From Campylobacterales bacterium (lineage in GTDB: Bacteria; Campylobacterota; Campylobacteria; Campylobacterales; QNZT01): 8,726 nucleotides of DNA. The stretch is from the NCBI GenBank assembly GCA_026985685.1, contig JALSQA010000332.1, forward strand, positions 1 through 8,726, given 5' to 3'. This document shows positions 1 through 6,770 of this stretch, in pieces. A program made the translations under genes and the position numbers. Within the stretch, counting starts at the first letter, position 1, and the number at the start of each line of letters is the position of its first letter. The notes beneath the pieces were generated by a model that searched no databases, was not told the origin of the DNA, and was given only the letters and a program-made list of their open reading frames with translations.

Positions 1-1170
1 AATACAGGAGAAGGTGGATTGACTTCTAATTTTCTCTCAACACTAAAGTGCACAGAGTGTAATAATGAATATTTGCAGATGAAAGAAGGAACATGGTTTG
101 CCAAAACAGTTTATAAAATAATGTGCTTTGTGACCAACAAAGAGGTAGCACAGCGTGTATATAGAAAGATGGTAGTTCGCCAAAAAGATCGTGGAACATT
201 TATATTTGATCGAGACAAGATGCTTTTTTTTCGTATTGATTGGTCAAAACCTTTAGAACTATTTCCAAAAAAAGTACCTTCAGGTGTGCCTGATATCATT
301 TTTCAGATGGGTAGTGGATTGTATGGGGTTCGTGATGGGGAAGGTAAATTTGATCCACAACGTTATAAAAAAGTGATGCGTTTTTGTCGTATGAGTGAAA
401 TCAAAATAGCCCAGGGAGCAAAACAGACAGGAGGCAAACTTCTGGCATCAAAAGTGAGTGATGATATCTCTTATTATCGTGGTGTTAAAGCACATGAAGA
501 TCTTATCAGTCCAAATCGCTTTCCTTTTGCAGATGATGTGGATATGTTATTTGATTTTGTAGAAGAGTTACAAAATCTTTCAAAAAAACCTGTTGGATTT
601 AAAATTGTACTTGCTTCAAGAGAATCTTTTGATGAGTTTGCTCATGCTTTAAAGTTACGTATCAGTGAGGGTAAAAATGTTGCAGACTTTATTACTATTG
701 ATGGTGGTGATGGTGGTTCTGCAACTGCACCGCTTGAGATGATGAGTAGAGTGGGGCTTTGTATTGGGGAAGCTTTGGTTATAGTAGATGAGACACTCAA
801 ATCTTACGGTATAAGAGATCAAATCAAAATCATAGCAAGTCAAAAAGTATTGACTCCTGATGATGTGGTAGAACTTTTTTGTTTTGGAGCAGATTTTATC
901 AATATCGCTAGGGGATTTATGATATCTGCTGGTTGTATCCGTGCCAGGGAATGTAGTGGTGCAAATGGGCGTGATTGTCCAGTAGGACTTGCAACGATGA
1001 ATGAAGCTAAAAGAAGTAAATATCTTGTAGAACAAAAAGCCAAAAATATTGCCAATTATCACAGTGCTTTGCTTAAAGGTGTGAGTTCACTTTTGGCAAT
1101 CATGGGAAAAGATAAATGTAAAATGCTTTGTAGAGATGATTTGATCATGAAAAATGGTATAATTACATAA
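1..1170 (+). CDS. FMN-binding glutamate synthase family protein (GltB central/FMN domain), 5' truncated by window edge
   Basis: The reading frame is open from base 1, and its first codons give NTGEGGL, a conserved internal motif of the GltB FMN domain, so the true start lies upstream and the TTG at 19 is not a start. About 389 C-terminal residues are present. Numbered from base 1, visible blocks are a GSGLYGVRD loop (about 104-112), an AQGAKQTGG segment (about 137-145; the classical form is SQGAKPGxGG), SPNRFPFADD (about 170-179), the phosphate-binding IDGGDGGSATAP stretch (about 233-244), the barrel segment GADFINIARGF (about 296-306) and a three-cysteine 3Fe-4S motif C312/C318/C326 followed by PVGLAT. 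Family members act as glutamate synthase-like amidotransferase or oxidoreductase domains; no glutaminase domain or small subunit is seen here. Two oddities are a roughly 85-residue stretch with a CxxC between NTGEGGL and GSGLYG, and CX5CX7C spacing instead of CX5CX4C. Family assignment is firm; substrate is unknown. Confidence 0.9.
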   Translation, partial: NTGEGGLTSNFLSTLKCTECNNEYLQMKEGTWFAKTVYKIMCFVTNKEVAQRVYRKMVVRQKDRGTFIFDRDKMLFFRIDWSKPLELFPKKVPSGVPDIIFQMGSGLYGVRDGEGKFDPQRYKKVMRFCRMSEIKIAQGAKQTGGKLLASKVSDDISYYRGVKAHEDLISPNRFPFADDVDMLFDFVEELQNLSKKPVGFKIVLASRESFDEFAHALKLRISEGKNVADFITIDGGDGGSATAPLEMMSRVGLCIGEALVIVDETLKSYGIRDQIKIIASQKVLTPDDVVELFCFGADFINIARGFMISAGCIRARECSGANGRDCPVGLATMNEAKRSKYLVEQKAKNIANYHSALLKGVSSLLAIMGKDKCKMLCRDDLIMKNGIIT

Positions 1171-1174
1171 AAGA

Positions 1175-1238
1175 AAGATAATACAAATAAGATGGAGCTA
1201 AAGCACCATTTCATAGTATATTAATTTTGTATTACCTT
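1175..1238. other. nested inverted repeats in the spacer between the gltB-like gene and amrA
   Basis: Bases 1175-1187 can pair with 1226-1238 at 12 of 13 positions; the core TAATACAAA (1179-1187) and TTTGTATTA (1226-1234) is a perfect match. Inside lies a second hairpin, ATGG-x-GC (1192-1198) with GC-x-CCAT (1203-1209), with one A/A mismatch and a TAAA loop. No long T-run follows either stem, so a classical intrinsic terminator is not clear. A weak terminator, an operator-like dyad or a leader structure of amrA are all possible. The pairing is seen directly; the role is not. Confidence 0.35.
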
Positions 1239-1246
1239 GTAAAAAA

Positions 1247-1252
1247 GGGAGA
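1247..1252 (+). promoter_or_regulatory. ribosome binding site of amrA
   Basis: GGGAGA lies five bases upstream of the ATG at 1258 and is the best Shine-Dalgarno match nearby. It supports this start over the in-frame ATG at 1276 (Met7). Confidence 0.6.
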
Positions 1253-1257
1253 TAATT

Positions 1258-1812
1258 ATGAACGATAAACATTATATGGTAGATATAGCCAAAGAAGCTA
1301 TCGCTGAAGTTTTTGCAAAACATCCATTGATTGATAGAGAGAAGTTATTGAAAGAACATCCCGAACTTGCCAAGAAAGGAGCAGCTTTTGTGACATTGGA
1401 AAAACGACAATCTCTTCGTGGGTGTATCGGTTCTTTGATTGCACATCGAAGTTTGTTGGATGATTTGATTGAAAATGCAAAAGCTGCTGCATTTAGTGAT
1501 CCTAGATTTCCTCCTCTTAGTGAAGAAGAGTTTAAAGATCCAAATCTCAGTGTAGAGATTTCACTACTTAGTGAACCAAAACCTCTGCCTTATAACGATA
1601 TAGAAGATCTTAGATCTAAAATCAAACCAGGGGAAGATGGAGTTATATTAAAACTTGGTAGTTATCAAGCAACCTATTTGCCTCAAGTATGGGATCAGCT
1701 ACCAAAATTTGATTATTTTTTTGCCTCATTGTGTCAAAAAGCTGGTTTGAGTGGGCGTTGTTTACAAGAACATCCCCAAATATACATATATCATGCACAA
1801 AAAATAACTTAA
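1258..1812 (+). CDS. amrA: AmmeMemoRadiSam system protein A (AMMECR1 domain)
   Basis: This 184-residue protein is essentially one AMMECR1 domain, the bacterial/archaeal relative of human AMMECR1. The diagnostic LRGCIG motif is at residues 53-58 within GAAFVTLEKRQSLRGCIG, followed by the usual DPRFPPL block (about 81-87), a VEISLLSEP strand (about 99-107), a GxxGVILKLG segment and a C-terminal YLPQVWDQLP...FFASLCQKAGL stretch. No signal peptide or membrane segment is present, so it should be cytoplasmic. AMMECR1 proteins occur with a Memo-like protein and a radical SAM enzyme (AmmeMemoRadiSam); the chemistry of the trio is not settled as far as I know, so I assign no reaction. It is followed after nine bases by amrB and is very likely co-transcribed with it. 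The radical SAM partner is not within this window. Confidence 0.9.
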   Translation: MNDKHYMVDIAKEAIAEVFAKHPLIDREKLLKEHPELAKKGAAFVTLEKRQSLRGCIGSLIAHRSLLDDLIENAKAAAFSDPRFPPLSEEEFKDPNLSVEISLLSEPKPLPYNDIEDLRSKIKPGEDGVILKLGSYQATYLPQVWDQLPKFDYFFASLCQKAGLSGRCLQEHPQIYIYHAQKIT

Positions 1813-1821
1813 AGAATTTTC

Positions 1822-2622
1822 ATGAAACGTAAAAGTGCGGTAAGTGGTATCTTTTATCCCAAAAGATGTGCAGATATTAAAAGGATAATAGAAAAATTTA
1901 ATAATATCTTAACGAAACATTTTCATGACAAAAAGCTTTTAGGATATAAACCAAGAGCAGTAGTTGTACCTCATGCTGGATATATTTACAGTGGATATAC
2001 CGCAAATATTGCATATAAAATTGCAGCCAATACAAAACCAAAGAGGGTTATTGTAGTTGGTCCTAGTCATAAGTTTTATTTTGAAGGGATTAGTGGTGCT
2101 TTGTATGATTATTTTCAGACACCTTGTGGGGATATCAAAATTGATAGAGAATATTTGAAAAAAATAGAGAAATATTTTCCTGTTACTTTTCGTCCAAAAG
2201 CCCACCAAAAAGAGCACAGTACGGAAGTCCAGATGCCTTTTATCCAGCACTATTTTCCTAAAGCAAAAGTTATTGAAATTGTATATGGAAAAGTAGATTA
2301 TCTAAATCTTGCAAAATTGCTCAATGCTTTGCTCAAAGATAAAGATAATTTTTTAGTCATAAGCACAGATCTTAGTCATTTTTATCCTATCAAAATAGCA
2401 AAACAAAAAGATAATGTCTGTTTAAATGCTGTTGTGAAAAGAGATCCTTTTGTATTAGACAGAGGTTGTGAAGCTTGTGGTTTTACTGGATTAAAAGCAC
2501 TTTTAGAAGTTGTCAAAAGAAAAGGTTTTAAAACAAAACTTTTGGATTATAGAACAAGTGCTGATGCTAGTGGAGATACAAAAAGTGTAGTAGGATATAT
2601 GAGTGCCATGATTTATATTTAA
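1822..2622 (+). CDS. amrB: AmmeMemoRadiSam system protein B (Memo-like)
   Basis: This 266-residue protein belongs to the Memo family (human MEMO1), which shares a fold with class III extradiol dioxygenases. The metal-site residues are recognisable in order: H51 in VVPHAGYIYSG, H83 in VGPSHKFYFEG, the EHSTEVQMPF block (131-140) and D183/H186 in STDLSHFY. The C-terminal TSADASGDTKSVVGYMSAM segment (246-263) matches bacterial family members; the cysteine that human MEMO1 carries near here is absent. It starts nine bases after amrA with no strong Shine-Dalgarno (AAAGAA overlaps the amrA end), which suggests translational coupling. Dioxygenase activity should not be inferred from the fold alone. 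Its context says it works with AmrA and a radical SAM enzyme encoded elsewhere. Confidence 0.9.
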   Translation: MKRKSAVSGIFYPKRCADIKRIIEKFNNILTKHFHDKKLLGYKPRAVVVPHAGYIYSGYTANIAYKIAANTKPKRVIVVGPSHKFYFEGISGALYDYFQTPCGDIKIDREYLKKIEKYFPVTFRPKAHQKEHSTEVQMPFIQHYFPKAKVIEIVYGKVDYLNLAKLLNALLKDKDNFLVISTDLSHFYPIKIAKQKDNVCLNAVVKRDPFVLDRGCEACGFTGLKALLEVVKRKGFKTKLLDYRTSADASGDTKSVVGYMSAMIYI

Positions 2623-2647
2623 TAAAAATTTATAAAAGACGATATAT

Positions 2648-2656
2648 TGGTATTAT
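2648..2656 (+). promoter_or_regulatory. possible extended -10 promoter for the cyclase-kinase operon
   Basis: TGGTATTAT in the 79-bp spacer matches the extended -10 form TGnTATAAT with one mismatch; no convincing -35 box is present, which is usual for sigma-70 promoters in this group. It would start transcription near 2663, giving a leader of about 39 bases that contains the short hairpin GATCT-TTTT-AGATC (2658-2671). A second match, TGATATAAA at 2673-2681, is too close to the ribosome site to serve well. Confidence 0.3.
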
Positions 2657-2687
2657 GGATCTTTTTAGATCTTGATATAAAACTAGG

Positions 2688-2693
2688 AAAAGG
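2688..2693 (+). promoter_or_regulatory. ribosome binding site of the response regulator-diguanylate cyclase
   Basis: AAAAGG lies eight bases before the ATG at 2702, and a second AGG lies at 2685-2687. This supports the chosen start, which leaves a short 12-residue lead-in before the first receiver strand. Confidence 0.5.
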
Positions 2694-2701
2694 TTGTTTG
2701 T

Positions 2702-4015
2702 ATGGAAATACCTCCTGATGAACTTCATAAAGATGTATCGATTTTATATGTAGAAGATGAAGAAAGTATTCGTGAGGGGTATGGTCGGGCTTTACATAGA
2801 ATTTCAAACAATATATATACTGCACAAAATGGTCAAGAAGGCTTGGAAATTTTTAAAAAGCATAGACCAGATATCGTGATAAGTGATATAAAGATGCCTA
2901 TCATGAATGGTATAGATATGTTAAAATTTATCAGAAAAATTGATCCACACTGTCAGGTCGTTTTTACTACTGCACACAATGATAGTGCTTATCTTTTGGA
3001 AGCATTAGAATTAGAGGTCAATGGCTATCTTCAAAAGCCTGTTTCAAAAGACTTGCTTAAATCAAAAGTACAAAAACTTTCACAAAATATTGTAAAAGAA
3101 AAATTAGCACTTTTACAACAAAAAGAGATAGAAGCTCAAAAAGCAATTTTACAAAATGTACTCGATCATGAACAAAACCTTTTACTTGTAACAGATTTTC
3201 AAAATGCACTTTTTGCGAATAAAGCATTTTTAGAGACTTTTGGTGCAAAAGAGATTAGAGAGTTTAATCAAAGATATTCCAATATTTTAGATATATTTTT
3301 ACCGTTGCCAAATTATTTACATCAAGGTCTTTTGAAAGAGGGTGAAAATTTTTATGATATGCTACTGCGTCATGAAGATACCAAAAGAACAGTAACCTTA
3401 ATCACCGTAGATGGAGAACCAAAAGCATATAAAATCAATATCTCAAAAATTGTACATGAAGATATTGAATCATATTTGATCTCTTTGACTGATATTACAA
3501 AGATGAATATTCAAAAACTAGGAACAGAGAAAAAAGCATTTTATGATAATTTAACTGGTGTTTACAATAGAAATAAATTTGATGAATTATTTGAAAGTGA
3601 ATTAAATAGGGTAAAACGTTATCATAATGATGCTTCCATCATGGTACTTGATATAGATCATTTTAAAAAGTTTAATGATACCTATGGGCATCTTATTGGT
3701 GATGAAGTTTTAGTTTTGTTGGCTAAAACCATTCGTAACAATATCCGTAACACTGATATATTTGCTAGATGGGGCGGTGAAGAGTTTGTCTTACTTTTGA
3801 CAGAAACACCTAGTGATATAGCTTGTAAAATTGCAGATAATCTGAGAGTAAAGATTGAAGATGCACACCATCCAAAAGCTGGGCAAATTACTGCATCATT
3901 TGGGATAACACAATTGTTGGCATCAGATACTATACAAAGTGCATTTCAACGATGTGATCAAGCACTATACATGGCAAAAGCAGCAGGTAGAAACAGGGTT
4001 GAATGTATTGTGTGA
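2702..4015 (+). CDS. response regulator diguanylate cyclase (REC-PAS-GGDEF)
   Basis: This 437-residue cytoplasmic protein makes c-di-GMP from two GTP. The receiver (about 11-130) has the acidic pair E18/D19, phosphoacceptor D62 in ISDIKMP, T89/T90 and K112 in the QKP motif, so it looks competent for phosphorylation. A linker helix (about 125-155) leads to a divergent PAS-like sensor region (about 150-265) ending in the typical LTDIT. The GGDEF domain begins at NLTGVYNRNKF (283-293), with metal-site D317 in LDIDHFKKFND, D334 in GDEV and active-site GGEEF at 358-362. RNTD (349-352), five residues before GGEEF, is an intact RxxD I-site, predicting feedback inhibition by c-di-GMP. The sensor kinase gene follows after 19 bases, so the kinase is the likely phosphodonor. 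No EAL domain and no truncation are seen. Confidence 0.93.
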   Translation: MEIPPDELHKDVSILYVEDEESIREGYGRALHRISNNIYTAQNGQEGLEIFKKHRPDIVISDIKMPIMNGIDMLKFIRKIDPHCQVVFTTAHNDSAYLLEALELEVNGYLQKPVSKDLLKSKVQKLSQNIVKEKLALLQQKEIEAQKAILQNVLDHEQNLLLVTDFQNALFANKAFLETFGAKEIREFNQRYSNILDIFLPLPNYLHQGLLKEGENFYDMLLRHEDTKRTVTLITVDGEPKAYKINISKIVHEDIESYLISLTDITKMNIQKLGTEKKAFYDNLTGVYNRNKFDELFESELNRVKRYHNDASIMVLDIDHFKKFNDTYGHLIGDEVLVLLAKTIRNNIRNTDIFARWGGEEFVLLLTETPSDIACKIADNLRVKIEDAHHPKAGQITASFGITQLLASDTIQSAFQRCDQALYMAKAAGRNRVECIV

Positions 4016-4023
4016 TTTGGGTT

Positions 4024-4029
4024 AAAGGA
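4024..4029 (+). promoter_or_regulatory. ribosome binding site of the sensor kinase
   Basis: AAAGGA lies five bases before the ATG at 4035, inside the 19-base gap after the cyclase stop. It favours this start over Met14, which would place the start at the edge of the membrane helix. Confidence 0.5.
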
Positions 4030-4034
4030 ATTAA

Positions 4035-5321
4035 ATGTCACTAGATGGTTACGAGCAAATTGTCAATTTTAAAATGATACTACAATGGTTTGGTATCAGT
4101 TTTTTGCTACTGTTTTTTGTTGTTTATAAATATATGATGAGTGTGAAACATAACCGAGCTTTGAAAAAATCTTTAAAAAGTTTTGAAATGTTGATGGAAT
4201 CAACGATAGAAGGGATATTGGTTTTTGATACTAATGGTATCTGTATACATTCAAATCGTGTTGCAGCTAAAATATTTGGATATGAACCAAAAGAGATGAT
4301 AGGAAAACCTGCTTATACTTTTGTATCTGAACAATCTAAAAATCTTATCAAAGAAAAAATGAATCATTATAATCAAGAACCTTATGAAGCGATTGTGATG
4401 CGAAAAGATAAAACAGAATTTCCTGCTATTTTGAGAGGACGTACTATCTCATGGAATAACCAACGTGTACGAATTTCTACGATTATTGATATCTCAGATA
4501 TCAAACAGTTACAATATGACCTTGAAGAATTGAATCAAAATTTAGAAGATAAAGTTGCGTTACAAATTGAAGATATAAGACAAAAAGATCAAATGCTTCA
4601 ACATCAAAATAAATTAGCATCTATGGGAGAAATGATTGGTGCGATTGCCCATCAGTGGAGACAGCCTTTAAATGCTATTAATATAAATATTGAAAATCTC
4701 GATGATGATTTTGAAGATGGTTTGATTGACAGAAAATTTATAAATGATTTTATTGAAAAAAACAGAAACATGATTGAGTTTATGAGTAAAACTATTGATA
4801 ATTTTAGAGATTTTTATAAGATTGATAAAAATAAAAAGCCATTTTCGATAAAAGAAGCGATTAAAATTACAACAGAGATTAAAAATTCACATCTTGGGAG
4901 TAGTTTTATAGATATCAGTGTGCTTGGTGATGATATTTGGATTGATGGTTATAAAAGTGAATTTGAACATGTGATTTTAAATCTTGTAAATAATGCTGTA
5001 GATGCGATTAAAAATAGTGCTGTTGACAATGGTAAAATAGAAATTTTTCTTGATAAAACTAGCGTGAGTATTCAAGATAATGGTGGAGGAATTGATAAAG
5101 ATATAATGGATCGTATTTTTGAGCCATATTTTACAACAAAAGGAGAAGGTGAGGGAACAGGAATAGGGCTTTATATGTCTAAAGTGATTGTAGAGAAAAA
5201 TATGGGTGGCGAACTTTATGTTGAAAATAGTAAAAACGGAGCTAAGTTTACGATTTCATTTGAAAATGTATTGTCACACAAAGAAGTCATCAGCCAAAGC
5301 GTTGAAGCTTTGGCGGCATAG
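4035..5321 (+). CDS. membrane-anchored PAS sensor histidine kinase
   Basis: This 428-residue kinase has one hydrophobic helix (about 15-33) near its N-terminus, a PAS domain (about 46-160, with GILVFDTNGICIHSNRVAAKIFGY), a coiled linker (about 157-195), then a HisKA-type dimerisation domain and an ATPase domain. The phospho-acceptor is H206 in GEMIGAIAHQWRQPLNAI. The N-box is LNLVNNAVDAI (315-325), the G1 box DNGGGI (348-353), the F-box FEPYFTTK (362-369) and the G2 box GEGTGIGL (372-379). There is no periplasmic loop of useful size and no receiver domain, so sensing is probably cytosolic through PAS, and phosphate must pass to a separate receiver, most simply the one in the preceding gene. 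The signal is unknown. The C-terminal tail SQSVEALAA is encoded by a perfect hairpin, and the stop codon abuts the guaB stop. Confidence 0.93.
   Translation: MSLDGYEQIVNFKMILQWFGISFLLLFFVVYKYMMSVKHNRALKKSLKSFEMLMESTIEGILVFDTNGICIHSNRVAAKIFGYEPKEMIGKPAYTFVSEQSKNLIKEKMNHYNQEPYEAIVMRKDKTEFPAILRGRTISWNNQRVRISTIIDISDIKQLQYDLEELNQNLEDKVALQIEDIRQKDQMLQHQNKLASMGEMIGAIAHQWRQPLNAININIENLDDDFEDGLIDRKFINDFIEKNRNMIEFMSKTIDNFRDFYKIDKNKKPFSIKEAIKITTEIKNSHLGSSFIDISVLGDDIWIDGYKSEFEHVILNLVNNAVDAIKNSAVDNGKIEIFLDKTSVSIQDNGGGIDKDIMDRIFEPYFTTKGEGEGTGIGLYMSKVIVEKNMGGELYVENSKNGAKFTISFENVLSHKEVISQSVEALAA
5293..5314. terminator. possible bidirectional terminator hairpin inside the kinase 3' end
   Basis: GCCAAAGC (5293-5300) and GCTTTGGC (5307-5314) form a perfect 8-bp stem with a 6-base loop, the strongest simple hairpin near the convergent gene ends. 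It lies within the last codons of the kinase, because the two genes leave no intergenic space. No T-run follows directly on either strand, so intrinsic termination would be atypical. Confidence 0.35.
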
Positions 5322-6767
5322 CTATGAATGATAGTTTGGTGCTTCGTTTGTGATGGTTACATCATGAACATGACTCTCTTTAAGTCCTGCTGTTGTGATT
5401 TCGACAAACTCTGCTTTTTCTTGAAAAGTAGCGATATCTTTCGCTCCTACATAACCCATAGAAGCTCTTAATCCACCTATGAGCTGGTGGATAACATTGC
5501 TCATCTTTCCACGATATGGAACCATCCCTTCAATCCCTTCAGGTACAAGTTTGTCGGCTGCTGTTCCTTCTTGAAAATATCTGTCATTGCTTCCTTTTTG
5601 CATTGCTCCGATACTTCCCATACCACGATAAGTTTTGTATTGACGACCTTGGTACATGAGTGCTTCACCTGGACTCTCTTCTGTACCAGCTAACAGACTT
5701 CCTATCATAACTGAACTAGCTCCTACAGCTAATGCTTTAGCTACATCTCCAGAGTACTTAATACCACCATCAGCGATGATAGGTACTCCTAATTCTCTTC
5801 CCTTTGCAGAACAAGTATCGATAGCTGTAATTTGTGGTACACCAACACCTGCTACGATTCTAGTAGTACAAATTGATCCAGGACCAATACCAACTTTGAC
5901 AGCATCAGCTCCAGCTTCCACGAGTGCTTCAACTGCTTCTGGGGTTGCTACATTTCCAGCGATTATGTCTATTTCAAAACGTTTTTTTATCTCTTTGACT
6001 GTATCGATAATACCTTTTGAATGTCCATGTGCAGAATCTAAAACAAGCACATCTACACCTGCTTGGATAAGTGCCTGTGCTCTGTCATATTGCCCTACAC
6101 CTATTGCACCACCAACTCCTAGTCGACCGTATTTATCTTTGAAAGAGTTTGGAAACTCTTTTCTTTTTTTCAAATCTTTGATGGTGATAAGTCCAGAAAG
6201 GATACCATTTTCATCTACAAGTGGGAGTTTTTCTATCTTGTGTTTGTGAAATATCTTCTCTGCTTCATCTAAAGATATACCTTTTTGTGCAGTAATCAAA
6301 GGTGCCTTTGTCATAACATCTTCTACTTTTTTATTCATGTCATTTTCAAATCTAAGATCTCTGTTTGTGAGGATTCCAACAAGTTGATTGTTTTCTCCTA
6401 CTACTGGAAAACCAGATATTTTATATTCATGCATGAGGTTATTTGCATTTTGTAGTGTGTCGGTTGGTTTTAGATGTATAGGTTCATTGATGACGCCACT
6501 TTCACTCTTTTTGACACGACTAATTTCTCTTGCCTGAGCTTGTATATCCATGTTTTTGTGAATGATACCTATACCTCCCAAACGTGCCATTTTGATGGCT
6601 GCTTGATGTTCTGTGACTGTATCCATCGCTGCTGATACAAAAGGGATGTTTAGTTTGATGTTTTTTGTTAAAATTGTTTTGATATCCACTTCTTTTGGCA
6701 AAACTTGAGAGTATTGTGGGATGAGAAGGATATCTTCAAATGTGAGTGCTTTTTGTCGGATGTTCAT
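5322..6767 (-). CDS. guaB: IMP dehydrogenase
   Basis: GuaB oxidises IMP to XMP with NAD+, the committed step of guanine nucleotide synthesis in the cytosol. The 481-residue product is the normal bacterial length. The catalytic barrel starts at LTFEDILLIPQYS (8-20); two CBS domains are inserted at about 92-205 (SGFPVVGENNQLVGILTNRD and KLPLVDENGILSGLITIKD). The catalytic cysteine is C300 in GIGPGSICTTR, the IMP phosphate site includes DGGIKYSGD (333-341), and the mobile flap carries R396/Y397 in NDRYFQ followed by PEGIEGMVPYRG. All expected residues are present. The start lies three bases after the gatA stop, with AAAGG inside the gatA 3' end as ribosome site, so it is translated from a gatA-guaB message. 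Confidence 0.97.
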   Translation of the reverse strand: MNIRQKALTFEDILLIPQYSQVLPKEVDIKTILTKNIKLNIPFVSAAMDTVTEHQAAIKMARLGGIGIIHKNMDIQAQAREISRVKKSESGVINEPIHLKPTDTLQNANNLMHEYKISGFPVVGENNQLVGILTNRDLRFENDMNKKVEDVMTKAPLITAQKGISLDEAEKIFHKHKIEKLPLVDENGILSGLITIKDLKKRKEFPNSFKDKYGRLGVGGAIGVGQYDRAQALIQAGVDVLVLDSAHGHSKGIIDTVKEIKKRFEIDIIAGNVATPEAVEALVEAGADAVKVGIGPGSICTTRIVAGVGVPQITAIDTCSAKGRELGVPIIADGGIKYSGDVAKALAVGASSVMIGSLLAGTEESPGEALMYQGRQYKTYRGMGSIGAMQKGSNDRYFQEGTAADKLVPEGIEGMVPYRGKMSNVIHQLIGGLRASMGYVGAKDIATFQEKAEFVEITTAGLKESHVHDVTITNEAPNYHS

Positions 6768-6770
6768 AGA

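Noticed and set aside
19..21. TTG as the start of the first gene
   Set aside because: The frame is open to base 1 and encodes the conserved motif NTGEGGL across this position, so the gene continues upstream of the window.
700..717. GATGGTGGTGATGGTGGT as a DNA repeat
   Set aside because: It encodes the DGGDGG phosphate-binding loop expected in the FMN domain, so the repetition is explained by protein sequence.
655..1062. 135-codon minus-strand open frame opposite the gltB-like gene
   Set aside because: It is antisense to conserved FMN-domain codons, and its Cys/Ser/Thr/Ile-rich product resembles no protein family.
1822..2622. Extradiol dioxygenase activity for AmrB
   Set aside because: The fold is shared, but Memo-family motifs and the amrA neighbour fit the AmmeMemoRadiSam role; no aromatic degradation genes are nearby.
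2658..2671. GATCT-TTTT-AGATC hairpin as terminator of amrB
   Set aside because: The stem is only 5 bp, AT-rich and followed by TTGATAT, not a T-run; it more likely sits by chance in the cyclase leader.
5656..6249. 197-codon plus-strand open frame opposite guaB
   Set aside because: It is antisense to a fully intact guaB, has low-complexity Ser/Thr/Pro/Ala content typical of a reverse-frame shadow and no ribosome site.
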